From contig NZ_CP058909.1 of NCBI RefSeq assembly GCF_013415905.1, forward strand, positions 1,426,001 through 1,490,000: 64,000 nt of DNA, read 5' to 3'. Below the pieces are notes generated by a model. The model was not told the origin of the DNA. It searched no databases and saw only the letters and a list, made by a program, of their open reading frames with translations. Below are positions 49,234 to 60,746 of this stretch, in pieces. Source of the DNA: Halosimplex pelagicum (GTDB lineage Archaea; Halobacteriota; Halobacteria; Halobacteriales; Haloarculaceae). Positions within the stretch are counted from its first letter, which is position 1. Each line of letters begins with the position of its first letter. The position numbers were made by a program, and so were the translations under genes.

Positions 49234-50676
49234 TCAGTCGCCCGCCGCGGCGTCGGGGCGGTAGTCGCGACTGACCACCTTCCACGTGCCCGAGCGGTAG
49301 CGGTAGTAGGTGATGACCGCGGGGACCGCCATCTCGGCGAAGATGGCGGCGTACAGCGCGGTCTGACCGATCTCCGGGACGGCGACGCCGAGGTAGGCGA
49401 TCGGGAGCGCGAACAGGTAGAGCCCGGTGAGCTGGGCGTAGAACGGCCAGCGCGTGTCGCCGCTCGCCCTGAGGGGGCCGGTCGAGCCGCCGTAGACGCC
49501 GCTAAAGAGGACGCCGAAGCAGGCGACGCGGATGAAGGTGACGACGGTCGGGAGGATCGAGGGGTCGTCGACGAACACGCGGCCGATGGGGCGGGCGAGG
49601 ACGAACACGCCGACGGCGATGACGGCGTAGCAGGCCAGCGAGAAGCGGATGATGTCGTGGGCCCACGCGCCGGCGTCGTCCTCGTCGTCCTGGCCGAGCG
49701 ACTGGCCGACGAGGGAGGACGACGCCATGCTGAACCCCCAGTTGGGGGTGTCCATCAGCGCGCGGACCCGCATCGCGACGACGTAGGCGGCGACGACGTT
49801 CGGCCCGAACAGCCCGACGATGTACAGTTTGGGGAACTGGCCGCCGCTGCGGGCGAGGTTGGTCCCGATCAGCGGTGTCGCCATCTCCACGAGGTCGCCC
49901 AGCAACGAGCGGTCGAGGTGCGGGCCCGAGAGCGGTATCTGGACGGGGAACTCGCCGACCCCGGGGAGGCCGCCGCGGGCGAGGCCGACCGCGAAGGCGA
50001 CGGTGACGACGGCGTTCGAGAGGGCGGTGCCGACGGCGGCGCCGACGACGCCCCAGCCGAGGCCGAAGATGAGCACGGCGTTGACGAGGATGTTCAAGGC
50101 GGCGCCGCCGCCGCGGAGGATCATCGGGGTCCAGGCGTCGTCGGCGCCGACGAGTGTGCGGCTCCCGATGAGGTTCAGCGCCGCGAACGGGACGCCGAAG
50201 GCGACGACCGCGAGGTAGTCGGCGCCGAAGGCGACCGCGGCGTCGCCCGAGCCGATCAGGGCGATCAGCGGCTCGGCGAGGAACCAGTAGACGGCGATCA
50301 GCGGGACGGTGATCGCGACGGTCAGCAGCGCGCTGGCCTTCACCGACAGCGCGAGTTCCTCGTGGGCGTCGGCGCCGAAGCGCTGGGACACGAGGCCGAT
50401 GGTCCCGCCGGCGACCCCGCCACCGAGGGCGAAGGCCAGTCCCCAGAAGGGGCTGGCGTAGCCGACGCCGGCGATGGCGGTCGGGCCCAGCGCGATGCCG
50501 ACCATCGCCACGTCGGCCGTCGAGCGGGACATCCGCGCGAGGCCGGTCACGATGCGCGGCCACGCCAGGTCGGTCGCCCGTTCGACCCGCTCGCGGTCGA
50601 TGACGCCGGCGCGAGCGACGATCGACCCGACCCACAGGAGGAGCGCGCGGACGGGGTTGTACCGGGACCAGGACAC
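49234..50676 (-). CDS. MATE family efflux transporter
   Basis: 480 residues with twelve hydrophobic helices, the MatE/NorM organisation of two six-helix halves. Halves begin at ADVAMVGIALGPTAIAGVGYA and near TPLIGTNLARSGGQFPKLYI, each with the family's GxxP/GxG patterns. It exports cationic or lipophilic compounds in exchange for Na+ or H+. GTG start at 50676 with a TATA-like TTCTTAACC on the minus strand (50706-50714) about 30-38 bases upstream. Divergent from the AEC transporter gene, whose long alternative start would run over this promoter. Confidence 0.9.
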   Translation of the reverse strand: MSWSRYNPVRALLLWVGSIVARAGVIDRERVERATDLAWPRIVTGLARMSRSTADVAMVGIALGPTAIAGVGYASPFWGLAFALGGGVAGGTIGLVSQRFGADAHEELALSVKASALLTVAITVPLIAVYWFLAEPLIALIGSGDAAVAFGADYLAVVAFGVPFAALNLIGSRTLVGADDAWTPMILRGGGAALNILVNAVLIFGLGWGVVGAAVGTALSNAVVTVAFAVGLARGGLPGVGEFPVQIPLSGPHLDRSLLGDLVEMATPLIGTNLARSGGQFPKLYIVGLFGPNVVAAYVVAMRVRALMDTPNWGFSMASSSLVGQSLGQDDEDDAGAWAHDIIRFSLACYAVIAVGVFVLARPIGRVFVDDPSILPTVVTFIRVACFGVLFSGVYGGSTGPLRASGDTRWPFYAQLTGLYLFALPIAYLGVAVPEIGQTALYAAIFAEMAVPAVITYYRYRSGTWKVVSRDYRPDAAAGD

Positions 50677-50803
50677 GGGGACCCGTCTGCGCTCTACCGT
50701 GAAAACGGTTAAGAAACGGGAGCGACCCGCCGAGACCGACGCCCTCGGGCGACGAGTCGACAGCGTTATCGGCGGCGATATCGATCCCCGGACCGATACC
50801 GCC

Positions 50804-51796
50804 GTGCAGATACTCGACGCCCTCGGGTCGATCCCCTCGGTGTTCCTCTCGTCGGTGGCGCCGCCGCTGTCGATCGCCCTGGCCGGCTACCTGCTCGGTC
50901 GCGTCCGCGAGGTCGACACCGAGCCGCTGAGCACGGTCACCGTCTACGTCCTCCTGCCGGCGCTGGTGTTCGAGACGCTCGTCACGCTCGAGACCGGGCT
51001 CGGGACCGCCGCCGCGGCCGTCGCCGCGATGGTCGGGTTCACCACCGTCGTCGGCGCGCTCTCGTGGGCGGTGAGCCGAGCGCGCGGCCAGGAGGGCACG
51101 GTCGTCACCGGCGCCGCGATGGCCGCCGCCTTCCCCAACACCGGGAACTTCGGCATCCCGGTCGCCACGTTCGCGTTCGGCGCCGCCGGCCGGTCGACCG
51201 CGGTCCTGTTCGTCCTCGTCCAGAACCTGCTGTTGTACACCGTCGGCGTCTACCTCCTCAGCCGCGGCGGGTCGGGGACCGACCGGGCCGCGCTCGGCCG
51301 CGTCGCCCGCCAACCGGTCGTCTGGGCGCTCCTCGCGGCGGGCGCGGCGGTCGCGCTCGGCGTCGTCCCGCCCGAGGACGGCACGGCGATGGACACCCTC
51401 CGACTGGTCGGCGACGCCTCGATCCCCGTCTTCCTCGTCGTGCTCGGCCTGCAGGTCGAGTCGATGGACCTCGGTGTGACCGTCCGCGAGACGCTGCCGA
51501 CCGTCGGGCTGAAACTGCTCGTCGCGCCGGTCGTCGCCGTCGCGGTCGCGGCGCTCGTCGACATCGGCGACCCGACCGTGACCGCCGCGTTCGTCGTCCT
51601 CGCGGCCGGCCCCTCGGCGGTCATCCCGCTCGTCCTCTCCATCGAGTTCGGGGACGACGAGGCCGGACCGGCCAGCGAAAGTGACAGCGTGTCGACCGCC
51701 GACTACGTCGGGACCGTCGTCTTCCTCACGATACTCGGGAGTCTCCCGGTGGTCACCGGGCTGGTGCTGCTTGCGGAGCTGGGTGTGCTTGGTTGA
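50804..51796 (+). CDS. AEC family transporter
   Basis: 330 residues with about ten helices. The N-terminal half starts FLSSVAPPLSIALAGYLLG, typical of auxin-efflux-carrier-like proteins, and AAAFPNTGNFGIPVATFAFG contains the N-T-G-N-x-G-x-P motif. The C-terminal half repeats the pattern near GDASIPVFLVVLGLQVE and AAGPSAVIPLVL. The GTG at 50804 was chosen because a TATA-like GTTATCG (50765-50771) lies about 33-39 bases upstream and family proteins begin there. A longer start (GTG 50699, 365 residues) adds a charged extension over the divergent MATE promoter. Substrate unknown. Confidence 0.8.
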   Translation: MQILDALGSIPSVFLSSVAPPLSIALAGYLLGRVREVDTEPLSTVTVYVLLPALVFETLVTLETGLGTAAAAVAAMVGFTTVVGALSWAVSRARGQEGTVVTGAAMAAAFPNTGNFGIPVATFAFGAAGRSTAVLFVLVQNLLLYTVGVYLLSRGGSGTDRAALGRVARQPVVWALLAAGAAVALGVVPPEDGTAMDTLRLVGDASIPVFLVVLGLQVESMDLGVTVRETLPTVGLKLLVAPVVAVAVAALVDIGDPTVTAAFVVLAAGPSAVIPLVLSIEFGDDEAGPASESDSVSTADYVGTVVFLTILGSLPVVTGLVLLAELGVLG

Positions 51797-51830
51797 GCGG
51801 CGAGGGGAAGCGCTCGACGCCGCCGACCGG

Positions 51831-53063
51831 CTACACGTCGACGGCGTCGCCGACCGCTGGCGCCGTCGCGTCGAAGCCGTCCTCGCGGAGTTCCGCGGCG
51901 AAGGCCTCGCAGCGGTCGCCGTGGTTGACGAGGACTGCGGCGTCGCGGTAGTCGTCGAGGAAATCGAGTAGGCCGTCGCGGTCGGCGTGAGCGGAGAAGT
52001 CGTAGGACTCGACCTGCGCGGCGACGGGCATCCGCCGGCCGTCGATCTCGGCGCTGCCGGTGTCGAGCAGGTCCCGACCGGGCGTCCCCTCGACCTGGTA
52101 GCCCGTCATCGCGACCTTGTTCGTCGGCAACCCGCGGATCGCGGGGATGTAGGTCATCGCCGGCCCGCCCGAGAGCATCCCGCTCGTGGTGACGATGACG
52201 GTGTTGTCCTCGGCGATCCGCCGGCGCTGGCCGTCGCGGCCGTCGACGAATCTGGCGTTGGACTTGGCCCGCCCGAGCGCGTCGGCGTCGCGGACGAACT
52301 CGGGGTGGCGCCGGAGCATCTCCGTCACCCGCTTGCCCATCCCGTCGACGTAGCAGTCGATGTCGTGGGCCTCGCAGATCAGGAGCACCTCCTGGGTGCG
52401 ACCGATGGCGAAGGCGGGGACGACGACCGTGCCGCCCTGCCATATCGTGGTGCGGAGACTCTCGGCGAAGCGGTCCTCGATGGCTCCCCGGTCCTCGTGG
52501 GTCACGTCGGAGTACGTCGACTCGCAGATCACGGCGTCGGCGTCCGGGCGTGCGGTGGTGCCAGCGACCAGCCGCTGGTCGCCCGTGTGGAAGTCGGAGG
52601 TGTACAGCAGTCGCGTCTCACCGTCGTCGACGAGGACGTGGGCGCTGCCGGGGATGTGCCCGGCCTCGTAGAAGGTGACCTCGTAGCCGGCGGCCTCGAA
52701 CGACTCCCGGTAGCCGTGGGTCTCGGAGACCTGGGTGACCCTGCGGACCTCGGTCTCGGTGAACGGGCAGTCGTACGTGCCGCCGTGGAGTTTCAGGGTG
52801 TCGCGGGCGAGCGTCAGCGCGAGTTCCCGCGTCGGCGGCGTCCAGTGGATCGGCGGCCGACGGTCCCCCGAGCACAGCGACGGGACCGCGCCGACGTGGT
52901 CGAGGTGACCGTGGGAGACGACGACCGCCTCGGGGTCGACCGAGTCGACCGGGAACCGGGGCGGGTTGCCGGTCAACAGCCCGTAGTCCAGCAGGAGCCG
53001 GTCGTCGACGAGGAGCGCGCTGCGACCGACCTCGCGGGCACCGCCCAGGAACCGGACGTTCAT
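51831..53063 (-). CDS. Beta-CASP metallo-beta-lactamase nuclease
   Basis: 410 residues of an RNA/DNA-processing MBL protein. The metal site begins at VVVSHGHLDHVGAV (His51, His53, Asp55, His56) and includes YEAGHIPGSAHVL and YTSDFHTGDQ. Then comes the beta-CASP cap with ICESTYSDVTHE, VVVPAFAIGRTQEVLL, VIVTTSGMLSGGP, ending with YDFSAHADR and NHGD. Archaeal relatives are 5'-3' or endonucleolytic RNases such as aRNase J and aCPSF; without an N-terminal KH region this is the short type. Leftward, one gene. Confidence 0.9.
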   Translation of the reverse strand: MNVRFLGGAREVGRSALLVDDRLLLDYGLLTGNPPRFPVDSVDPEAVVVSHGHLDHVGAVPSLCSGDRRPPIHWTPPTRELALTLARDTLKLHGGTYDCPFTETEVRRVTQVSETHGYRESFEAAGYEVTFYEAGHIPGSAHVLVDDGETRLLYTSDFHTGDQRLVAGTTARPDADAVICESTYSDVTHEDRGAIEDRFAESLRTTIWQGGTVVVPAFAIGRTQEVLLICEAHDIDCYVDGMGKRVTEMLRRHPEFVRDADALGRAKSNARFVDGRDGQRRRIAEDNTVIVTTSGMLSGGPAMTYIPAIRGLPTNKVAMTGYQVEGTPGRDLLDTGSAEIDGRRMPVAAQVESYDFSAHADRDGLLDFLDDYRDAAVLVNHGDRCEAFAAELREDGFDATAPAVGDAVDV

Positions 53064-53292
53064 CGGCCGTCGCTACCGCCCCCGACCGCTTGGGTTCGTC
53101 GGTTCGCCGCGACTCCCCCCGGCGCCCCTCTAGAAACTAGAATTGATACTTGGGGAGGGCAGTCCGATCGAAAAGCCCTCTCCTGTGCCATAAATCGCTT
53201 TAAATAGTCGGTTTACGATCTCTCTATTCGAGTCTCACTTTTGAATACGGGGAGCGTATCCTTTAGTCGGGTCGTGTATCAGGTAGGGTATC

Positions 53293-55143
53293 GTGGTTTC
53301 GGAGACTGTCTACGTCGCGCTGGTCGCGGTCTCGACGGCGCTCGCCGTGGCTGTCGCGGTCTGGCTGTGGGACGAGGAGATGAACCTGCAGGGGCGGCTG
53401 TTCGTCGGGATCGTCGCCGTCTACGCCGTGTCGGGACTGTTGGTGATCGCCGAACTGCTGGCGCCGTCGCGGACGTGGATGATAGCGGCGTACAACTTCG
53501 AGGCCGCAGTCACGGGCTTTCTCCCGTTGCTGTGGTTTCTGCTCATCCTGGAGTACACCGGCTACCTCCGCCGGATCCCTCGACCGGCCGTCTACGCGCT
53601 GGTCGGGTGGAACGTCGTGGTCGGGGTACTGGAGATAACCAACCCGACCCACGACCTGATATGGAGCGGATACTCGGTCGCCGCGTCGCCGTTCCCGTAC
53701 GTCCAGGCCGAAGGGACGGTGCTGGCGTCTCTGGTACTGCTCCCGGGATCGATACTGTACTACGGGGCGGTCGCGCTGCTGGGCGCGCACCTCCTGGTCG
53801 GGCCGAGCGTCGCTCGCAAACAGACGGCCGCGCTGCTGGTCGGCTACCTCCCGACGTTCGCCGTCTTCACGCTGTGGTTCGGCGGCGCCATCCCGGGGCC
53901 GCTGACCGGTGCGCTCGTGATCGGGTCGCCGCTGATCCTCGGCGTCGTCGCCTGGGCCGTCTTCCGCCACCAGCTGTTCGACCTGGCGCCGCTGGCGCGG
54001 GAATCGGTCCTCGAAGTCCTCGACGACGCCGTCGTGGTCGTCGACCGCGACCGCCGCCTGCTCGACTACAACGCCGCGGCCGTCGAGACGTTCGCCGCCC
54101 TCCGCGACCACGAGGGCGAGCCCGTCGAGCGGGCCGTCCCCGAACTCCGCCCGGTCGACGAGCCCGACGGCGACCGCGACGGCGGGGACGCGGTGACCGG
54201 TGACTCCCCGGTCGTCGACCGCGGGGACGAGACCGCGGCCGCCGTGGGCGAGCCCGACCCGCGCGGCGAGCCGACCGAGGTGGCCCCGTCGAACGGGACC
54301 GACGACTCGCCGTTCGTCTCGACGTTCACGCGGTTCGAGGACGGCGAGGTCCGGGAGTACGACGTGACCGTCTCGCCGCTGGAGGTGCGGGGGTCGGTCG
54401 CGGGGTACACGCTGGTGTTGCGGGACGTGACCGAGCGCCGCCAGCACGTCCGCGACCTCGAACAGCAGACCACCCAGCTCGAACAGTTCGCGAGCACGCT
54501 CAGTCACGACCTGCGGAACCCGCTGAACGTCGCCTACGGACGGGTCGAACTCGCGCGCGAACGGCGCGACGACGAGCACCTCGCCACGGCGAGCGACGCC
54601 CTCAAACGGATCGAGGGGATCGTCGACGATACCCTCACGCTCGCCCGCGAGGGCCAGACCATCGACGAGTTAGAGCGGGTCGACCTGGCGACCGTCGCCC
54701 GCGACGCCTGGGGGACCGTCGACACCGGCGAGGCCGAGCTGGTCGTGGAGCCGGACGCCGGCGTCCGGATCTACGCCGACGCGACGCGGCTGCAGTCGGT
54801 CTTCGAGAACTGCTACCGCAACTGCGTCGAACACGGCGGCGCGTCCGTGACGGTCACCGTCGAGCGCCGCGACGACGGGTTCGCCGTCGCCGACGACGGC
54901 CCCGGCGTCCCGCCCGACGAGCGCGAGCAGGTGTTCGAGTACGCCTACTCCACCGACGACGACGGGACCGGACTCGGGCTCGCCATCGTCGAGGCCATCG
55001 CCCGCGCCCACGGCTGGTCGGTCGAGATGGCCGAGAGCGAGGGCGGCGGCGCGAAAGTCGTCTTCTCCGGCGTCGAGACGGTCGATACGCCCATCGTCGG
55101 CGACGGCGGACGGGAGATCGCGGTCGGCCCCACCGACGACTGA
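53293..55143 (+). CDS. Sensor histidine kinase with seven-helix N-terminus
   Basis: 616 residues from a GTG at 53293. Seven hydrophobic helices (about 3-215) make a 7TM sensor of the kind found on many haloarchaeal kinases. A PAS-like part follows (VLEVLDDAVVVVDRDRRLLD, about 235-365), then the dimerisation helix with the phospho-acceptor His in LSHDLRNPLNVAYG, and the ATPase domain: N-box FENCYRNCVEHGG, G1 VADDGPGVPPDER, G2 DDDGTGLGLAIVEA. No response regulator lies beside it. The 229-base leader contains several AT-rich patches (TTAAATAG at 53200-53207) and an inverted repeat TCTAG-AAA-CTAGA (53129-53141). Confidence 0.9.
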   Translation: MVSETVYVALVAVSTALAVAVAVWLWDEEMNLQGRLFVGIVAVYAVSGLLVIAELLAPSRTWMIAAYNFEAAVTGFLPLLWFLLILEYTGYLRRIPRPAVYALVGWNVVVGVLEITNPTHDLIWSGYSVAASPFPYVQAEGTVLASLVLLPGSILYYGAVALLGAHLLVGPSVARKQTAALLVGYLPTFAVFTLWFGGAIPGPLTGALVIGSPLILGVVAWAVFRHQLFDLAPLARESVLEVLDDAVVVVDRDRRLLDYNAAAVETFAALRDHEGEPVERAVPELRPVDEPDGDRDGGDAVTGDSPVVDRGDETAAAVGEPDPRGEPTEVAPSNGTDDSPFVSTFTRFEDGEVREYDVTVSPLEVRGSVAGYTLVLRDVTERRQHVRDLEQQTTQLEQFASTLSHDLRNPLNVAYGRVELARERRDDEHLATASDALKRIEGIVDDTLTLAREGQTIDELERVDLATVARDAWGTVDTGEAELVVEPDAGVRIYADATRLQSVFENCYRNCVEHGGASVTVTVERRDDGFAVADDGPGVPPDEREQVFEYAYSTDDDGTGLGLAIVEAIARAHGWSVEMAESEGGGAKVVFSGVETVDTPIVGDGGREIAVGPTDD

Positions 55144-55186
55144 ACGGGGGCCGGAGCGTCGACGAGACGGGCGCCGGCGGGGCCGC

Positions 55187-57115
<1,929 letters not shown>

Positions 57116-57145
57116 AGCACCGCATAACGACTGCCCGCTTAAATA

Positions 57146-57163
57146 ACTAACTCTCGTGTTAGT
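57146..57163. promoter_or_regulatory. Inverted repeat, candidate TetR operator
   Basis: ACTAAC-TCTCGT-GTTAGT, 6-base arms with a 6-base spacer. It lies next to the TATA element of the leftward ABC exporter and about 80 bases before the divergent TetR ATG. Size and position fit a TetR-family operator that represses the exporter. Confidence 0.55.
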
Positions 57164-57242
57164 CCCGCGCCGCCTCCGGGTTCGCGGTTCGGACCTCCCA
57201 ACAGCGCGGAAGGTTTTTGGCCGCGGCCGGCAACACGTGGGT

Positions 57243-57902
57243 ATGGCTTCCGAGGTGGACGTGCAGGGGGACACGCACCGGGCGATCATGGGTGCGACCT
57301 ATCACGCGCTGTGCAAGCACGGCTACGCTCACCTCACGATGCAGGACATCGCCGACGAGTTCGACAAGAGCCGCTCGCTGTTGCACTACCACTACGACAC
57401 GAAAGAGGAGCTGATGCTCGCGTTCGTCGACAACACCGTCGGCTGGGTCGGCGCGCGCCTCGCCGAGTCCGACACGGAGGACCCCCTGGGGCGGCTGGAG
57501 GAGTACGTCGACGGCTTCGTCATCGAGCCCGGCGAGGAGGACCGCGAGACGTTCGCCCTGGCTCTGCTCGAACTGCGCGTCCAGGCCGTCCACAACGAGC
57601 AGTTCCGCGAGAAGCTCGCGACCCACTACCGGACGAACGTCGACACCGTCGCGGAGATCATCGCCGACGGCGTCGACGCCGGCGCCTTCCGCGCGGTCGA
57701 CCCCGAGGAGGTCGGCGAGACCATCTACACCGCGCTCGTGGGCGCCCGGATGTACCAGGTGACGCTCGGCGCACAGCACGCCAGCCGCCGGATGCGCGAC
57801 CGGATCGCCGAGTTCGTCGTCAACGACCTGCTCGTCGACGGCCGCACGGTCGCCGAGTTCGACGTCGAGGACGCCGGTTTCGGCAAGGACGACGAGGACT
57901 GA
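57243..57902 (+). CDS. TetR/AcrR family transcriptional regulator
   Basis: 219 residues. The N-terminal helix-turn-helix is RAIMGATYHALCKHGYAHLT then MQDIADEFDKSRSLLHYHYD, the usual A-x-x-x-F-x-x-x-G-Y-x-x-T/I-x-I-A, S-x-x-L-x-Y-H-F arrangement. The ligand-binding C-terminal domain follows (about 60-200), with an acidic tail. It faces the ABC exporter gene, and the palindrome at 57146-57163 lies between them, suggesting that a ligand exported by the pump also relieves repression. Start ATG at 57243. Confidence 0.9.
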   Translation: MASEVDVQGDTHRAIMGATYHALCKHGYAHLTMQDIADEFDKSRSLLHYHYDTKEELMLAFVDNTVGWVGARLAESDTEDPLGRLEEYVDGFVIEPGEEDRETFALALLELRVQAVHNEQFREKLATHYRTNVDTVAEIIADGVDAGAFRAVDPEEVGETIYTALVGARMYQVTLGAQHASRRMRDRIAEFVVNDLLVDGRTVAEFDVEDAGFGKDDED

Positions 57903-57987
57903 CGCCGGTACCGCCGGTCCCGGCTCCGGGTCCACCCCCGCAACGACGACCGCCGGAACTAACGCTCGCGGCGCCGAACGGCCGGCC

Positions 57988-58293
57988 ATGAGACGCGCCG
58001 AACTCGACTTCGAGGACTTCTTCGACGTGCGCCAGACGACCGACGACGCCCAGGCCGCCCAGATGACGCTCTCGCCCGGGCAGTCGACCGGCGGGCCCGA
58101 CAACTCACACGCCGACAGCGACCAGTGGTGCTACGTCGTCTCGGGGTCGGGCCGCGCCACCGTCGACGGCGAGGACGTGCGATTCGAGACCGGAGATCTG
58201 CTCGTGATCGAGGCCGGCGAGACCCACGAGATCGAGAACGACGGGGACGAGCCCCTGGAGACGCTGAACGTCTACGTGCCGCCGATCTACTGA
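57988..58293 (+). CDS. Cupin domain protein
   Basis: 101 residues forming one cupin beta-barrel. Motif 1 is N-S-H-A-D-S-D-Q (about 32-39), motif 2 GDLLVIEAGETHEIEN with the third ligand His. Metal-binding His and Glu positions are largely kept. Single-domain cupins can be isomerases, dioxygenases or sugar-binding proteins; the role is unknown. The next rightward gene is an aldo-keto reductase about 100 bases away. Confidence 0.8.
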   Translation: MRRAELDFEDFFDVRQTTDDAQAAQMTLSPGQSTGGPDNSHADSDQWCYVVSGSGRATVDGEDVRFETGDLLVIEAGETHEIENDGDEPLETLNVYVPPIY

Positions 58294-58396
58294 GCCGGCG
58301 GCGCCGGCGACTCCGCGGACGACCGGCGGCTGTCGACCGCTCGCCCGGACTTCCGCGACCGGCAGGGTCAAACCGTGACGGCCGCAAGGCCGGACC

Positions 58397-59209
58397 ATGC
58401 CAGTCGACGACCTCCCGCGACTCGGGCTGGGGACCTACTCCGACGACGACCGCGAGCAGTGGCGCGAGAACGTCCGGACCGCCCTCGACGTGGGCTTTCG
58501 CCACGTCGACACCGCCCAGGTCTACGAGAACGAGCAGTACGTCGGGCAGGGGCTCCGGGACAGCGACGTGGACCGCGACGACGTGTGGCTCTCGACGAAG
58601 ACGGTCCACCACGACGTGCCGCCCGAACCCGAGCAGGTACCCGCGGCCATCGACGGCTGTCTCGACCGCCTTGGCGTCGACGCCGTCGACCTGCTGTACG
58701 TCCACTGGCCCTCGGGCGTCTACGACCACGAGGAAGTCCTTCCGGCGTTCGACGACGCCTACGAGGCGGGCAAGACCCGCCACGTCGGCCTCTCGAACTT
58801 CACGCCGGAGCTGCTCGACGAGGCCCGCGAGGTGCTGGACGCGCCACTCTTTGCCCACCAGGTCGAGATGCATCCGCTGCTCCCCCAGACGGAACTCGTC
58901 GAGCACGCCCAGGAGCACGACTACTGGCTCGTCGCGTACTCGCCGCTGGGGAAGGGCGCGGCCCTGGACGTGCCCGAGGTCCGCGAGGTCGCGGAGAAAC
59001 ACGACGCGACACCCGCGCAGGTCAGTCTCGCGTGGGTGACCGCCCACGACAACGTCGCCGCCATCCCGAAGGCCAGCAGCCGCGAACACATGGAGCAGAA
59101 CCTTGCCGCCCGCGAGCTCGACCTCGACGACGAGGATATCGCCCTGATCGACTCCATCGACGAGCGCCACCGGGAGATCGACGCCGACCACGGCCCCTGG
59201 AACTGGTAG
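58397..59209 (+). CDS. Aldo-keto reductase
   Basis: 270 residues, NADPH AKR barrel of the DKGR/AKR5 type: DVGFRHVDTAQVYENE (Asp, Tyr), LSTKTVHH (Lys), and LLYVHWPSG (His) form the tetrad. VGLSNFTPELLDEA and ATPAQVSLAWVTAHDNVAAI hold the cofactor. It differs from the leftward reductase at 48142-49116 (324 residues, other subfamily). Same strand as the cupin and flavoprotein genes on either side, so they may be co-regulated. Substrate unknown. Confidence 0.92.
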   Translation: MPVDDLPRLGLGTYSDDDREQWRENVRTALDVGFRHVDTAQVYENEQYVGQGLRDSDVDRDDVWLSTKTVHHDVPPEPEQVPAAIDGCLDRLGVDAVDLLYVHWPSGVYDHEEVLPAFDDAYEAGKTRHVGLSNFTPELLDEAREVLDAPLFAHQVEMHPLLPQTELVEHAQEHDYWLVAYSPLGKGAALDVPEVREVAEKHDATPAQVSLAWVTAHDNVAAIPKASSREHMEQNLAARELDLDDEDIALIDSIDERHREIDADHGPWNW

Positions 59210-59295
59210 GTTCGTCCGCGAGCGCCGTCCGCCGGTCGTGCGCGACCCGGACCGCCGGCCCGAACCACTACGTCGGCGCGGGCCGATCTCCGACC

Positions 59296-60732
59296 ATGAC
59301 AGCCGAGCCGTTCGTCGTGGTCGGCGGCGACGCCGCCGGGTTGAGCGCCGCGAGCAAGTGCAAACGGGAGGCCCCCGACCGCGAGGTGGTCGTCTTCGAG
59401 AAGGGGCCGTGGGTCTCCTACGCCCACTGCGGGACGCCCTACTTCGTGAAAGGCGAGATCGACGCGCTGACCGACCTCCTGTCGCTCTCGCCCGACGAGG
59501 TGGACGAGCGGGGGATCGACCTCCGACGGGAACACGAGGTGACGGGGATCGACACGAGCGAGCGGACCGTCGCGGTCCGCGACGCCGACGGCGACCGGCG
59601 CGACCAGCCCTACGGCGACCTGCTCGTCGCGACCGGCGGGCACGCGCTGACCGCGCCGGTCGACGGGACCGGTCTGCCCGGCGTGTTCTCGTTACACGGC
59701 ATGGACGACGCGGCGGCGATCCGCGCGGCGCTCGAACCCGCCGGCGAGGCGACCGTCGAGTCGCTGGGCGGTGGCGACTTTCTCGACCCCGGAGTGCTCG
59801 AACCCTACGCCGACTGGGCGCCCCCCGAGACGGTCGCAATCGTCGGCGGCGGCTACGTCGGCGTCGAGATGGCCGAGGCGTTCACCGCCCACGGCCTCGA
59901 CGTACACCTCTTCCAGCGGGGCGAGCACGTCCTCGGCCCCTTCGGCGAGGCCGTCGGCGAACGCGTCGACGCCGAACTCCGCGACCGGGGCGTCACGCTG
60001 CACCTCGGGGAGACGGTCGAGCGACTGGTCGGCGACGAGCGGGTCGAACGGCTGGAGTGCGCCGGCGGGACCGCCCTGGACGTGGACCTGGCGCTGGTCG
60101 GCGTGGGCGTCCGGCCGAACGTCGGACTCGTGGCCGACACGCCGGTCGAGCTCGGCGACTCCGGCGCGGTCGCGGTCGACGACTACGGGCGCACGTCGGT
60201 CGACGGCGTCTACGCGGCCGGCGACTGCGCGGAGGCGCGCCACGCCGTCACCGGCGCGTTCGACTGGGTGCCCCTCGGCCTGACGGCCAACCGCGCCGGC
60301 CGCGCGATCGGCCAGACCGTCGCCGGCGACCCGAAACCGACCGGCGACATCGCGGGCACGGCGGTCGTCAAGGCCTTCGACCAGGAGGCGGGCCGAACCG
60401 GGCTCGTCGACCGCGAGCGGTGCGAGGCGGCCGGCTTCGACCCCGTCAGCGAGACGGTCACCGACTCCTCGCGGTCGAGTTACTACCCCGGCGCCGCCGA
60501 GACGGTCGTGACGCTGACCGCCGACCGCGAGACGGGACGGCTGCTCGGCGGGACCGTCGTCGGCACCGACCGCGCGGCAGTCCGGATCGACACCGTCGCG
60601 ACGGCGCTGGAAGGCGACATGACCGTCGCCGAGGTCGAAAATCTCGACCTGGCCTACGCGCCGCCGTTCTCGCCCGTCTGGGACCCCGTGCTGACCGCGG
60701 CGAAGGTGCTGCACGGGTCGCTCGACGATTGA
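59296..60732 (+). CDS. FAD pyridine nucleotide-disulfide oxidoreductase, CoA-disulfide-reductase-like
   Basis: 478 residues. FAD motif VVVGGDAAGLSAASKC at the start, then SYAHCGTPYF with Cys45, the single-Cys active site of CoA-disulfide reductase and NADH oxidases. The NAD motif is AIVGGGYVGVEMAEAF, the second FAD motif GVYAAGDCAE, and the C-terminal dimerisation domain ends the protein (LAYAPPFSPVWDPVL). It should reduce CoA disulfide or oxygen at the cost of NAD(P)H. Start ATG at 59296. Haloarchaea use gamma-glutamylcysteine and CoA thiols, so a thiol-redox role is natural. Confidence 0.9.
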   Translation: MTAEPFVVVGGDAAGLSAASKCKREAPDREVVVFEKGPWVSYAHCGTPYFVKGEIDALTDLLSLSPDEVDERGIDLRREHEVTGIDTSERTVAVRDADGDRRDQPYGDLLVATGGHALTAPVDGTGLPGVFSLHGMDDAAAIRAALEPAGEATVESLGGGDFLDPGVLEPYADWAPPETVAIVGGGYVGVEMAEAFTAHGLDVHLFQRGEHVLGPFGEAVGERVDAELRDRGVTLHLGETVERLVGDERVERLECAGGTALDVDLALVGVGVRPNVGLVADTPVELGDSGAVAVDDYGRTSVDGVYAAGDCAEARHAVTGAFDWVPLGLTANRAGRAIGQTVAGDPKPTGDIAGTAVVKAFDQEAGRTGLVDRERCEAAGFDPVSETVTDSSRSSYYPGAAETVVTLTADRETGRLLGGTVVGTDRAAVRIDTVATALEGDMTVAEVENLDLAYAPPFSPVWDPVLTAAKVLHGSLDD

Positions 60733-60746
60733 GGGGACTCGACGCG

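Noticed and set aside
53064..53292. Small RNA or gene in the AT-rich leader of the histidine kinase
   Set aside because: A TATA-like TTAAATAG and small inverted repeats are present, but no conserved RNA fold or open frame could be supported.
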